Positions 34,094 to 46,059 of a DNA stretch of 64,000 nt are shown here, in pieces; the stretch's first letter is position 1, and every line of letters begins with the position of its first letter. The stretch lies in assembly GCF_032062135.1 (NCBI RefSeq), contig NC_092864.1, positions 21,377,073-21,441,072 on the forward strand. Direction: 5' to 3'. The DNA is from Pyxicephalus adspersus (taxonomy: Eukaryota > Chordata > Amphibia > Anura > Pyxicephalidae). Made by a program: the position numbers and the translations under genes. The notes below the pieces were generated by a model. It saw only the letters and a program-made list of their open reading frames with translations, ran no database searches and was not told the DNA's origin.

Positions 34094-35639
34094 CAGGTAT
34101 ATGTATTTAATCTGTGTATTTAGCTGTATGCCTGGTATTTAAATTGAAAATAAATACCATACTGATTTATGATATGCTCATATTTATGATATGCATTAGT
34201 AAAAAAATATACATTTTCAAGTATTGGACATTCAGTAAGCATTAATTTATGTACAACGCTACATAATTCTACTGACTAGTCCAGGCAATTAAAATTTACT
34301 CAGCAGGTCAGTATTAATTAATTCCACAGTTCTTCAAATACTTGCAACAAGAATTTGAACAGATGGTTTATTTTAGAATAAGATAGGGGTATTTTCTACT
34401 TTTCATGTTGTGTTTGAAAATGTTCACATTTCTTTGAAGTTTATGTAAACTGAAATGAGTCAGACCTCTTCACTGTTCCCTGAAACAAAGGCCCTTTATG
34501 AACCCAATGCAATTTTAAGAAGAAGGAGGAATCCAGTTATAACCTTTGTTCTGATAAGCCACCCCATGTAAATTGCCTGGCAGGTTTTTTAGATTTTTTA
34601 TCTTTTCTGAAAGATAATTAGGCTTTTCCTGTACACATTCTATTTCTCAAGCATAAAGAACTTCCCTGAGAAAGGGGTTATCTGTACCCCAAAATGTTGG
34701 TTCTCTAGGACTTAGCTAAATGTTATCTACTAGTGGTAATATGGTTCCTTCTGTAAACTTTTTTACATCTTGGGCTCAGCTCATAGCACTGCCTCTCATA
34801 CACTGTATCAGCACACCTGTATCACTGGATGGAAAGCATCTGCATACAGACCACCCAGGAAATACCCATACATGAAGCTTAGACTTAATGACATGACAAC
34901 AAAAAGCAAATAGCTAAAAGAGCTTAGATAAGGGCAGCACAAATGGGGTAAAAAGGGGTCTGATGATCATTATAGTCCATCAAACAGGAAATAGGGTAGG
35001 CTCAAGATACCTGCAGCTTCTAATGTTAGTTGTGTGAAACCTAAATGTGTGGAAAAAGGGAATAACATCACTTTTAACACAGGAGAGATCTGTCTGCAAA
35101 TGTGCAAAAAGAAAGGTAAGTCTGGAGTTCAGGTTTAAAGTTAGAAGTTGCAAATTGACGGGCGCCTGGAGCCATTGAGGCTGATGTCTCTGAATACTCC
35201 TTTTGAAAATGCAATTTCTCCAGCTGTCATGCTAATTATTTCTTCAATGCTGTCCAAGATGCTGGCCTGGGACCAGCAGTATGTTGAGTGTTAACTTCAT
35301 TGTGAATGGGCCATCAATGCACCATGATGCGGTTAAAAAAAGGACCCCAGCACATTTCTGTATTGATGCACTTTGAAGTAAAGTGCAATAAAATATGCAT
35401 GTGAATCCTTAGTGAAGGGGTTCTTACTGTCTATTCAGCTGTGTGTTCAAAGTTTCCCTTTAACATCCAACAGTGCTTATGGCATTTGAAAAAAATGTTA
35501 TGTTCCAGATAGTATATACAATATATAAATGGCTACATTAAAGCTTTTATATTTCTAGATGTTCATCTCCAACATTATACCATCTAGGATACATTTAGGA
35601 GTAATTGACTAGAAACAACTGCTGGGAATAATAATACAG
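34094..35639. other. Intergenic stretch, no gene seen
   Basis: Apart from the stem-loop motif at 34664, no supported feature. Confidence 0.5.
34664..34700 (+). repeat. Recurring stem-loop motif, copy 4
   Basis: CCCTGAGAAAGGGGTTATCT, then GTACCCCAAAATGTTGG. GGGGTTA and TACCCC form the stem, with compensating sequence differences from the other copies: the stem sequence differs while the pairing is kept. Confidence 0.55.
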
Positions 35640-35990
35640 TACATATCACTAATTAATGATTGCCTTTCTATGTGTGTCAAAATGCTGCTGACCCATGCAC
35701 ACTCCATCCATTTCCAAGAATGTTTATTAAGTGGATTTTCCCGACCCTCCAATGGATTTATAGATTTATTGATCGGCACAAATCGTGATCGGCTCCATTA
35801 GTTGACTGTGTTGCTAGCATAAAAAATGTGTCATTTAATCTTTATCAAGCCACCCGACATTGTGATGGACTCCACTAGAGTGTTGAAATGGCAGCTTATT
35901 TTCTGCTACATCGCAACGCTGAACTTATAAAATGTTCGATTGCTGGATTAGGTTAGATCAGAATAAAAATGTCTCAGTTTACCGGTTCAG
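35640..35990. promoter_or_regulatory. Candidate conserved non-coding element C
   Basis: Unique, repeat-free and without long open frames. Its word use is unlike the surroundings: CACTAATTAATGATTGCC, GATTTTCCCGACCCTCCAAT, TTGATCGGCACAAATCGTGA and CATTTAATCTTTATCAAGCC. Dense homeodomain-like TAATTA/TTATTGA words plus retained CpGs resemble vertebrate developmental enhancers. Conservation is untested. Confidence 0.35.
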
Positions 35991-36806
35991 GTACAAGAGC
36001 CTTATGAACAAAAGACACATATAGATATTGCCTTTATGTGTTAGCTTCATCAGATGCAATGCAAGAAACAGTTTAATGCACTGTAAAATTATATTGTAAT
36101 AGCATTATTTACTAAGCGGAAAAAGAGCTTTGAGCACCAGAAATTATTATGTATTTTAGGAGGATACTTTACTGTTAGGCAAAATTGTTAGGGTCTGATA
36201 AGAATTAGGGTGAGAATTCATTTATACTTATACAGTTCAACATATTCATTACAATGCATGTAAACACATGTGCAAAGGTTTGCATATTTTATGGTGCTAG
36301 ATCACATCTTTTATGGAATTTAAATGGATTATGATGGTTGGGGTTTTGTTTTTTATGGGTTGATGTGCAAAAAAGGCCAATAGATGATAATGATAGCACA
36401 TGTCAATGCATTTCCAAAAAAAAAAAAAAAAAAAAAAAGAGAGATTTAGATGCAATTGTGTGAATGCAGGCCAAATGTGAATGTGCACTTTGCTCATGCA
36501 GAATACAGCAATAGGCTTCAGTCCCAGGTCAAACCATGGGTTTGTATTTATTGCATCTGTTTACTAGTCTTCTGTGATCATTTAAAATTGATCAACAGGT
36601 GCATCTGACCTGCATTTGACTTACTACAAGTCTATGTATTCCTACTATATAATGTATTACTAGTCTGAAATTCAACTACAACTGTACTGTTTTGGCTGGT
36701 ACAGTACCTTTTATATAACATGCACACTGGCATATAGATCAACAGAGGTCTAGATGGAGATTCAAGAAGGGGAGGAAGAGCTCCTTTATACATTGGTCTT
36801 TGGATC
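35991..36806. other. Intergenic stretch, no gene seen
   Basis: A poly-A run of about 22 bases ends at 36438. No supported gene. Confidence 0.5.
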
Positions 36807-36810
36807 TTAA

Positions 36811-37226
36811 AGCGGACCTAAACTTAAATTTTTAGCTTACATCAAAGAGTAAACAACAGAATGGGAGCACAACGCCTCCTGGGATACTCATGTCACACAT
36901 CCCAGGAGGCTCCTGAATAATCTGGTTTTCCCATCCACATAAAGAGTTTCTTCGTTAATTGAGAAAAGTGCCAATCTCACGCATTCACAGTTTTTCCCCA
37001 TTTATCGCAGGCTACTTCACTTGATCTCGCACCTGCACAGTGAGAGATTGGATGACATAGGTAGAAGCAGGAAAAAGGGGAAAGAAGATGGCGGCACCGG
37101 GTGCTTCCTTCATGCCTGTATGAAGACAGATAACAGGATGGCATGGGACCTGATCCGGAAAACCTCCATAAGGATCTGTGGAAGTAAAGGTGAGTGAGGT
37201 TTTTTGTTTTTTAATTTAGTTCCACT
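36811..37226. mobile_element. TTAA-flanked T2/Kolobok-like MITE, copy 2
   Basis: Complete 416-bp element. TTAA flanks at 36807-36810 and 37227-37230. TIRs are AGCGGACCTAAACTTAAATT on the left and, reverse complemented, AGTGGAACTAAATT on the right. The interior holds CTCCTGGGATACTCATGTCA, GCACAGTGAGAGATTGGATG, AAGATGGCGGCACC and GTAAAGGTGAGTGAGG. Related copies: 18753-19265 and a 3' half at 51595-51773. Confidence 0.85.
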
Positions 37227-37388
37227 TTAAAAGAGCTTATCTAAGGTCTGAAAGTGGACCAATTTGAGGTCTATGAAGGCACTGGGCAAAGTTTATTTTT
37301 CTCCTGGAGATGGTAGAGAGTATTAATTTTACCATGTTAGAAATGCTTTTGATGCCATTACTATAAAGTCAGACCCTGAAGTTCCTTT

Positions 37389-37426
37389 NNNNNNNNNNNN
37401 NNNNNNNNNNNNNNNNNNNNNNNNNN
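37389..37426. other. Assembly gap, 38 N
   Basis: Unknown bases. Confidence 0.99.
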
Positions 37427-37502
37427 AAAAAAGCCCTGTTTTATGTACAAGCTGTGACTTATGCAAGGCTGAGGGTCTCCTATGTGACAGCACCGAGTGA
37501 CC

Positions 37503-37605
37503 AATAATTATTATTACTAAACAGGTTTTTTATAGCACCAACATGCTATGCAGCGCTGTACATTAAATAGGGGTGCAAATGACAGACGAATACAGAAAAT
37601 AATAT
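37503..37605 (-). repeat. SINE 3'-tail fragment
   Basis: AATTATTATTACTAAACAGG, ATAGCACCAACATGCTATGC and AGCGCTGTACATTAAATAGG on the plus strand: the reverse of a SINE 3' end with its (ATT)n tail. Same segment as 48986-49100. Confidence 0.7.
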
Positions 37606-38759
37606 TAAAATCTAAATGCTGTCACGTGGGAGAAAGGGTAGTAAGTCACACACTTCCCTATACTTAGAACTACTATGCTTGCTACTTTACATCTCAGCCA
37701 AGTGACAATAGGTGGATCCCGGTTCCCCGGTTCAGTTTCTAAAGGGTCTGAACTTAGTGGTGATTTCTATGAAGTCTACGGGGTTTGATCCTGTTTTACC
37801 CATTTTTTAAGCTCAAAAAGGCAAAATTCTGTCCCAGTAATCATTTTTCTTTTAAGAATACCTTTTCATGTTATCCACTGTAAGAATTCATTGTATATAA
37901 TATGTACAGATAATGATTTTACTACTATCTACCCTGACTTTAGAACAAATGTGTCAATTTAGATGCTTGAAAGAGCACAGCTAAGTCAATTCGAAAGTGC
38001 TTTATTCAGGTATACTCATATTAGACTTGGCAAGGCAAAGACAAAAACATACCAATTCATAAAATGACTCTGTCATAAGAAAAGTATGAGGCTTGTAATT
38101 GCAAAATTATGGTTACCATGGATTAAATAGTATCTCTTAAAAGATTTCAATTAGCCATTGCCTTCTATATAACAGACACAAATTGCTTAATTAATTGAAA
38201 AGCCCTAAGCCTTTATTCCTTCTTTCTGATATTTTTCTTTATACTGCCATGTGTTGTAGTTTGCAGCAGTGAGTTATTTGTTACACTTTATTGTACAGAG
38301 TGCTAAGGTGACATTTATAATAAGTGGTACCAAAAAACACCACTTATAGTTGTGTTGCTATACATTTGCAGGAGAGCATGGTAAAGCCTGCTTTACTACC
38401 TGGTGCTGCAACACAGCCTTGTGAATGGCCCCTAAGCCATTGTTCTCTATATACATGAGCTTTGGAAAACACATACATGTTGCATGGCTTGTAGGCATCT
38501 AGTGAGTGAAGTATTTTTAAGGTGCATCATATGGCAAAGCATGGATGTGTATTGCTGGATGTTGCCATGCACATTGCCACACATTGCATTTAAGGTATTG
38601 GTAGGGTGTGTTTGAGGTGCCAATAGCAATTAATAGCAATACAATGCATAGAAAAGTGTCCGTTAGGAGATGCATATCTGCCTAGCGATCCTGCGCTGAA
38701 AGCCACCACCATGCAGCGTGCAATATTTACTCTGCAACCAGATTGCTTGCAGCAGCAAA
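37606..38759. other. Intergenic stretch, possible decayed repeat
   Basis: 38395-38720 contains GTGAATGGCCCCTAAGCC and several ATTGC/GCAAT words that recall the repeat at 18352 and 31030, but I cannot align it firmly. No gene. Confidence 0.4.
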
Positions 38760-39254
38760 GGAGGTCAAGCACTTAGCTGTCAGTCCTCTGCTTTGGAGCT
38801 TGCAGCATCCTTAGTTTCCCTTTAGCTGAGAATGTTCTCTCAGCATCCCCTGCGGCTTTTTGCAGCTGAAGAGGAATATAGAGAATGTGCTGCAATATAG
38901 CTTGTCTAATCTGCTTGTGGCGTGATATTCTGTTTATCCTAACTCCTTGATACCTTGTTAGGTCACTGATACCTGTGTATGATCCTTGTCTCTGTTTTGT
39001 GGACTTCTGGAACACCTGGCAACTGACCCTGGACTATCTGTCTACCATTGTGTTCCCTGTTCTGCTTGGTGGACTCCTGATCTTCTGCTAGTTCTCTCCA
39101 GTCAACATCCTTTGCAGTCCTAGTTGCAACCATGTTCTGGGACGGAGCAAGTAGCCTTTTTAGGCTAATCGGGGGCCTACTATAGGTAAAGAATGGTGAG
39201 TTAGATTGGAGGAATGGCACCTGGTGAGTACTGGTGCCGTACCAGGACCTTACA
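38760..39254 (+). mobile_element. Gypsy-like LTR fragment, copy 1
   Basis: The 3' part reads CGGGGGCCTACTATAGGTAA, GAGTTAGATTGGAGGAATGG and CTGGTGCCGTACCAGGACC, then TTACA. The copy at 60960-61602 has the same blocks in the same order and also ends in CCTACA. Both have a CTGACC-rich middle, the usual look of Ty3/gypsy LTRs in frogs. No start or target duplication can be fixed. Minus-strand frames across it are incidental. Confidence 0.55.
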
Positions 39255-39699
39255 TAGTCTTAATGTGTTTGTGGCTACAAGCCCAGTGAACAATCTAGAC
39301 CAATGTCCTGCTTTTGAATCTCAATAGAAGTCCTCTTTTAGAATCATTTAAAATTAAGCCTAACCCTTTAAATAATATAATACATAACAAATGTGGACAT
39401 TTCAGAATATGAGATTTCATCTACTTTTAAAAAGTGAGAGCCATTAGCAAATGCAACTCTGAAATGTGATCATTTGCTCAATACAAAGGAAGCTGAAAGG
39501 AGACGGCCTTGGGAAGAAAACAAAACTTTACCAGAAATGAGGGCCTGAGTTGAGAGACGGAATTCATAATTGATCAGCATTCCATCAGAGTCCTACAAAA
39601 ACAATCTAGAAAGGATATTTGCTCATGCAAAAAAAAAAAAATACACACTTCAGCGAGTGCAAAAACTTTGTATCCTGTAAAATAAAGGTCTACCCTCTC
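39255..39699. other. Intergenic stretch, no gene seen
   Basis: No supported feature. A poly-A run lies near 39628-39641. Confidence 0.5.
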
Positions 39700-40145
39700 C
39701 TAGGTATCTTGGAAAACAACCACACCTACAATATGTATTTATTGTTATCACTGTCAGCATTAATAAGCGATGAGAGCCGGGAGACACTTTACGCTCTAAT
39801 TAAGCAGTGTGTTTTATTGTTCTGTCTTGAGACTGCTTTACAATATGGGACTTTTGTGTGGTTTAAAACAACCAAGATAAACCACTCCCAAAGCAGCAGT
39901 AGGACCACAAAGTTCCTTTGCTATGCCTGCTTCTGATTATACAATAGGATTAATTGATCCGTCCTCAACTGAGAGCTGAAGCGAAGATAATAAAAATAAA
40001 TAAGTAAGCCAGTGTAACATTTCACGCAATTACGGGCTTCGTCTCGTGCTGGGAATGGCAATCAGGTGTTTGCATGGCCCAAGCTAATGAGTAAATAATA
40101 GTTAGAGCTCTTCTTTCTAACAGAATCTTCTGCAAGGTTTATTAG
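39700..40145. promoter_or_regulatory. Candidate conserved non-coding element D
   Basis: Two adjoining unique blocks. 39735-39850 has CAGCATTAATAAGCGATGAG and TTACGCTCTAATTAAGCAGT. 40010-40110 has TTTCACGCAATTACGGGCTT, CGTCTCGTGCTGGGAATGGC and CAAGCTAATGAGTAAATAAT. Retained CpGs and TAAT cores in an otherwise CpG-poor region are the reason for the call. Not tested for conservation. Confidence 0.3.
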
Positions 40146-40895
40146 AGTAAAGTGAAGAATATTAACCTTTGAATGGTCACTAGTCCTGGATCTTGAATTG
40201 TCTGCTTTCTAGCCACTGTTGGAGATACACTTATGTGTGCAAACTGCCATTCATTTCAGCTATTTGGCTCTTCCTAATAGCTCTAATGAATGGCTTGGAA
40301 ACTCCTATAGACCTTTAAAATTGATTGCAGGTTTTGAAACTAGCCGAAGGTAAACTGCCTATCCGCAATAGTCAGAGGAATGATAATAGAATAACACAAT
40401 GTAGGTTCTGTTTTTAAAGAGCCCTTGGATTTATGTAGTTAGGTGAAGTCCAGTAAGCCCCAATACTTTTGCGACCCATTTACCCTTATATGTCCTATAT
40501 ATCTCCTTACTGTCTCTGATTTGGATTCGGGTATCAGATCTTTCGGATCCACGTAAAATTTTCCTTTTCAGTTGTTTCATTGGTTGAGTGAATATTTACA
40601 CCTCTATTAGGATGAATTATCTATTATTAAAATATTTTATTTTGCATTGCCTTGATCCGACATTAATAATTTAATTTGTTGTTCAGAAAGCTAATATAGA
40701 GGAAATGTAGTTGTGGAAAAGAACCACTTTTAACCAGTCATTTTTTGTGAATTCATTTTTATTGTCCACAAAATGAGGTTGTGGAAGTTCATAATTTACC
40801 AACATGACAAAGTGTCCCTTTTTTCCTATTTCCAAAAGTTGGGAAGTATGTGAACTGGAATGCCAATGCTAAAGGTTTTATCATTTTAGCCAACC
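40146..40895. other. Intergenic stretch, no gene seen
   Basis: No supported feature. Confidence 0.5.
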
Positions 40896-40896
40896 A

Positions 40897-41075
40897 TTCT
40901 CTCTCTCCCCTCCTTTTCTCTTTTTACTTCTCTCTCTCTACCTCTATCTTTTTGCTCTTACTCACCCTCTCTTTCTATCCCTGCCTCTCTTTCTCACCCT
41001 TCCTAACCATATCTTTCTCTCCCACTCATTTTCTCTCTCGCCCCCTCCCCTTTGCCTTTCTTTCTCTTTCCCCCC
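40897..41075. repeat. Polypyrimidine tract
   Basis: About 180 bases almost entirely C and T (TCTCTCTCCCCTCC, CTCTCTCTACCTC, CCCCCTCCCC). The plus-strand frame over it is a low-complexity artefact. It lies just upstream of a solo LTR. Confidence 0.85.
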
Positions 41076-41135
41076 CAATATTTTGGAGGGAAGAGTGGCG
41101 CAAAGTAGCTGGCTTAGATAGAAAAAAAGTCAAAG

Positions 41136-41932
41136 TGTAAGGAACTTACCCGTCCTGCGAGCCCGCGGTGTCCCTGGGGATCCCAGCCACAGAGGGAGAG
41201 GCCGCTGTAGCAGGCAGCATGGCCGAGGCTACTGCTCTGCTCGCAGCTTGTCTCTCTCTGCAGGCGGAGGGATCGGTCCTGGCCAAACTACTGTTCAGCC
41301 AGGCGGCATCCCTTGCATCCCTTCAGATGTGGTTACTGAATCTCCTGCTCTCAGCACTCCTTTGCATGTGCGAAGTAGTGCACGTCCTAGGGGTGCTGTG
41401 GGAAGAGGTGCGCGTGCTACAATGCGTCCCTCTTGTACCCCCCGAGGGCGTGGCACTCGGCTGCCTCGCCCCGGGGCAGGACATAGTTAGTTTGAATTCC
41501 CTGCGGCCAATCTGCCGCAGGGGATTCAGTTAGTCTCCTATCAGACGGGGCCAGGTGGCGCAAGGCCATTGGTCACTCTGGCCATTTAAGGAGAGCCTGT
41601 CCTTTACACCATTGCCCGATATAGCCTCTGTTAACACAGTGTGCTTGGGTGCGTCCTTGTGTTGGTTTAAAGTTTATCTGCTTTTTCATCTCCATAGTGA
41701 CCTGGTCTGAAACTGACTCTGCTTGAACTCTGCCAGCCCTGACCTCGGATTGTTACTGACCATTCTGCCTGCTGCCTGCCCTGACCTTTGATTGTTCTTG
41801 ACCTGTATTTGCCTTACTCTCTTGTACTTCGCTTGCTTGGACTTAACCCTTGCTGTGCTTTATGACTTTGAATAAAGCCTGAATAAAGGATATCTGGAGT
41901 TGGTTGTGGTTTGTGTGCCCAGGCGCATTACA
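41136..41932 (+). mobile_element. Complete solo LTR, Ty3/gypsy-like, 5-bp target duplication
   Basis: A 797-bp element starting TGTAAGGAACTTACC and ending GCGCATTACA (TG...CA), with CAAAG on both sides (41131-41135 and 41933-41937). It is much GC-richer than the surroundings, with many CpGs in its first 400 bp. A TATA-like CCATTTAAGGAGAGCC lies near 41580, and two polyadenylation words, GAATAAAGCC and GAATAAAGG, near 41870-41889. This order defines U3, R and U5 in plus orientation. The intact target duplication and retained CpGs suggest a fairly young insertion that lost its body by recombination. The two overlapping frames at 41168-41533 are within U3 and are not genes. Confidence 0.92.
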
Positions 41933-41937
41933 CAAAG

Positions 41938-44485
41938 TTTGACCCTAAATGAAATGCACCCCAACCCCTGACCATGTGTTGTGGTGTGCTGCTTCAGGGC
42001 TGCTGTGTTGGCAGTCCATTTTACAAACAAAACATGGTAATACATCAAATCATTTTAATCTTCAGAAGACTGCAGCACAATGATGATGCTGTTAAGAGGT
42101 AACAAAATTATTCTTCAGAGAGCTGAACTTTAGTATTCTTTTCCTGCACTCTTTATTTAGTTCTAAATATCTTATTTCTTAAAGCATACCTGCAACCACA
42201 TGGCAAGAGCTGTCCTTATTCTTTGTTCACATAATTGTAAGCATGCTTGAATGGCACTCATATATCGGAAGCTGGAATTGGGCTTTTTTGTATCCTGCAT
42301 TAGCTCACTTCTTATTGGACAAATATAATGGTACTGATTTACTGTCCAATGATCAAGCTGGAGGCAGAAAGGTGACATAGACAGTCATAAAGCTGGACCT
42401 GAGAGCTGAATTGCCGAACCAAGAAATAAGTGTGTCACCTCTCTGGCTGTGAAAGGGGTGCATAAATCACAGGATTGGTTGAACAGAATTGCAAATCCTT
42501 TTGCAGGTAAAACAGCAAACTCACTTGTATTTTACCTATAAATGAAACTGTTTCATCTACAAGGTGAAAAGCTGGCTGTTTAAGCTTTGGATCTTTGTCA
42601 AATTCTACCTTAACATAGGTCATTCATCTCGAAAAGGCCAAACATTGTCAATAATCACCATGACAGATAAGTTGTGCCTGTTACTATCCGCTGTCTGAAT
42701 TGGCTAAGCTGTTCTATACCTGTCATTGACAAGTATAGCATACTACGCCTATGGCTCAGCCAGTCCAGCCAGTGTGTAATGATTGGCTTTAAATGGTTGC
42801 TGGCTGGATTGGCATTTCCAGCTATAGCGTTTAGTCCCTCGAGTTGTACACTGTTGTTAGGGTATTGTACGATATACCTGTTTTTTTTTTAGTCTGATTT
42901 GGCTAATGAATCAGCGCAAGCAATGGGGTCAATTTGGGTAACGGTGAGCTGAAAGAATGAAGATTCAACCAACACTAGTTAAGGATATTTCCTAATCACA
43001 AACCATATGGTAATGACCAAAGAGTAATGGGCAAGAAAGGATTGGGCTAGGGGAAATTTACCCCCTGTCCATTACTAATAAGAGTTATTGGGTTGATGAC
43101 CCTAATGATCGCATTCTGTCTAGGAAAAGTCTTCTAGAACCAACTTATTTCACAGTTCTAAAATATTATATAACCTAATATCAAGCATGACCAAGGAAGT
43201 TTATGCTGAAAGATGTGATGATAAATCACTATAAAACCATTAGGAACACACGCAATACACAATGACCAGAAATTAGGCACCACCTCACGCTTTGTGTTGG
43301 CACTTTCTCCAGCCAACAAAAAGGTTGTGTTTCAGTCTAAGCCACCATCAATCAATGTACTTGTAAGTCACATGTTTCATAAACATACTTTCCTCTTTAC
43401 CATTTATTTTAGCAGTTAGCGTACAGATAAGGTGCAATGTTTTGGCATCACACAGGGTCCCCTTTACTAAGACACCTGTAAAGAGGTAATACCCTAAACC
43501 AGAGACTTTTATACTTAGCTTAAAACCAGCACAATCTGGAAGGTAACAGATTTAGAATTAAAAGATATGAAACTATAAAACTATATGAAACTATAACAAA
43601 CTAATGCAACTCATTGGTATTTTTATTGCAAGCAGTACCCAAATTTTACTTGGTATCCACCTTTTGTACATTCAGTACAGTAGAGCTTAGAGAGGAGAAT
43701 GTGAAGCAAAAGGCATGAGTTGTGTTGTGGTGCAAGGAACTATGTTGATATAAGTAGAGATCATAGCAATAGACAGGTGAGCTCATAAGTTTTTTTGCTT
43801 CTCCTGGTGGGGAAGAGACATGTAAGTAAAAGTAAACTGCCCCAGACAAAGATCAGGTCTCTTCCCCTGCTATGGTTAGAAGTAGGAATATGTAAATTTT
43901 GGAATAGAACCAAAATACATATTTTTTTGCATATAAATCACCTACATTTATTTTGTACTGTTACTGAAGACAACAACTAATAATCATTTCCAGGGACAAT
44001 TATTGAATGTCTGTACATGGCTGTAAAAGCATTCCATTTCATCTGTGCATTTATCTAATTTCCTGGTATTCAGCTTTAAATATTTTTAGCTTAATGAAAT
44101 GATTCTTCAAAAGGAAAACAGTAAAAGGGTGACTTCCCCCTGGATGTAGATATTGTTGTTTTATTTATGTTCAAGGACAGCCATAGAATATGTTCTGTGT
44201 GCTCATTAAATACTAATAAAATGGAGTCATCTCACCTGCCAAAACAATGTTCACACACCATATCGCAGTAATGGTGAGTGATTCATCATTCTCATAATAT
44301 GTTGCTCAATGCCTTGTTTTTAATACTATTACAGTACAGATGGGATAATGTAGCTGATATGTTCCATATGCTACCCGGTAGGTCACCCAATCAATTTAGA
44401 GGTGAAATGTTAATATTATATGTTTTTTTTTTGAGGGTTTATCATCAGGAAAACAACTGGCTTATATGCAACAATCTTGATTTCA
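41938..44485. other. Intergenic stretch, no gene seen
   Basis: A TTAAAGCATACCTGC word at 42179 resembles a T2-type terminus, but no partner end was found. No coding or RNA feature is supported. Confidence 0.45.
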
Positions 44486-44493
44486 CCAGAACC

Positions 44494-45282
44494 TTAAAGG
44501 ACACCTGTCAGTAACCTAAACAATCTGAACAATAAACTATTATAATAAAGTCTTTTAAAGACTACAGACTTTTGTTGCCTGAGATGACTGTTCAAGATTC
44601 GGTGAAAATCTAGCATTACTTCAATAGTTGTGCATCTTTAGCCTTTAGGAATCAGGCATGGCAGATCACTAAATGGAACGACCACTACCGTAGAAGCGGA
44701 AGGCATCCCGCTGCATTATCCCCATTTACTTCCTCATGGAATGAACAGTGCTGTTTGTACAGTGTTGGCTCCTCTACTGCTGGAAGCAAACACTAATAAT
44801 TATTTCCAGTGACAATTATTGAATGTCCGTATGTTACTTTACCTTTCTGGTGGCCCATGTCCATTACATTACAACCTTCATCAGATATGCCAGATGCTTG
44901 TACCCTTTCAAGATGGCTCTATTCTCTAGCAGAAGAAGCAAAAGAATTCACTTTCTGTCCCGCAGATACAACACAACTCAATAAGTACAGGTAATTTCTC
45001 TAAAGCAAGGTAAATCCCTAAGTAATGGCACACACTCTTGAGAGACACACCCAAATTGTCCCAGTGACAACATTCCCAGGACAAATAGAAACAGAACAGC
45101 AATAAGAGCCAAAAAAAACTCAACAGGGGTTGTTAACACTTACCAGTCTGTGGTAGGCTTAAAAGATGATAAGGAAGCCAATAGACACGTTTTAACATGT
45201 ATTCTAAGCTAAAATATATATTTTTTTTACATATAGAGGTAAAGGATTGTAATGCTTTAAAAAAATTACCAGGGTTCCCTTC
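44494..45282. mobile_element. Possible degraded TTAA-flanked element
   Basis: Left word CTTAAAGGACACCTGTCAGT has the form of a T2/Kolobok end. AGGGTTCCCTTCACTTTTA near 45270 could be the eroded opposite end. Size would be about 790 bp. Pairing is weak and the call is tentative. Confidence 0.3.
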
Positions 45283-45564
45283 ACTTTTATCTAATTAAAT
45301 ATTGTTATTAGGACAGGACATGCAAGTAAATCCTCCTAATGAAGCCCCAGATAGCAAAATAACTAAAGGCAGGTTTTAACTCTGCTAATGTGGTCCAAAA
45401 CTAATAAAACAAACTTGAATAATTCAGGTTTCCTATGTGCAAGTAGGATCTTCCCATCACTTGCCAGAAACAGGCAAGAAAGAATGGCTATGGTGGGGCT
45501 CCATAGGTCTCTGAAAGTCAATGTAGCCACCTTCAAACAGAAAGAATGAGACTGCCAACTTCTA

Positions 45565-45855
45565 CAAGCTTGTATTCTGTAAAACACTCAAGCTTTTGCA
45601 GCAGTAGGGTCCACATTCGATTCTCATCCGGGACCGTATCTTCATGGAGTTCTTCCTGTGTTTGTGTGAGTTTCCTCCAACAATCCTACACCTTGGAGCT
45701 ATGGTAATTGGCTTCCACCCAAATTGGACTGCGTTAATAACATATAACATATACATGGTAGATTGTGATCCCTCCAAGGAACAGTGATATGACTATGGCT
45801 TTGCAAAGTGCTGTGTAATATGTTGGCACTATAAAAATACAAGATAATTACAATC
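45565..45855 (+). repeat. tRNA-derived SINE, nearly full length
   Basis: The head carries TTTGCAGCAGTAGGGTCC and a B-box-like CATTCGATTCTCATCC. The body has TCTTCATGGAGTTCTTCCTG, GTGTGAGTTTCCTCCAAC and GCTATGGTAATTGGCTTCC, a central domain shared by many vertebrate SINEs. The 3' end is GTAATATGTTGGCACTATAA. Polymerase III promoter boxes are degenerate. Fragments of the same SINE lie at 17410, 37503 and 48986. Confidence 0.8.
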
Positions 45856-46059
45856 TGTGTGGTGAATTACCATGTGTTATATCATTATATGCACTAAGGT
45901 GGCTTCATGAAAATTATTGGGCTGCCAATACACCCCTTTGTCTCAAAAAATGCAACACATATAAATGGGTCAAAATGAGCCCTTAGCCTTATTTTTACTT
46001 CTCATGTGAACGGTTGTTGGAACACAGTTGTCCTACTAAATATTTTTTGTTTTCTTAAC
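45856..46059. other. Spacer, no gene seen
   Basis: No supported feature. Confidence 0.5.

Noticed and set aside
41168..41533. 121-codon GC-rich frame beginning with a good Kozak-like ATG
   Set aside because: Lies wholly inside the U3 region of a solo LTR with target duplication. The GC-rich composition explains its length.
42175..42400. Possible TTAA-flanked element starting TTAAAGCATACCTGC
   Set aside because: No opposite terminus with TTAA found.
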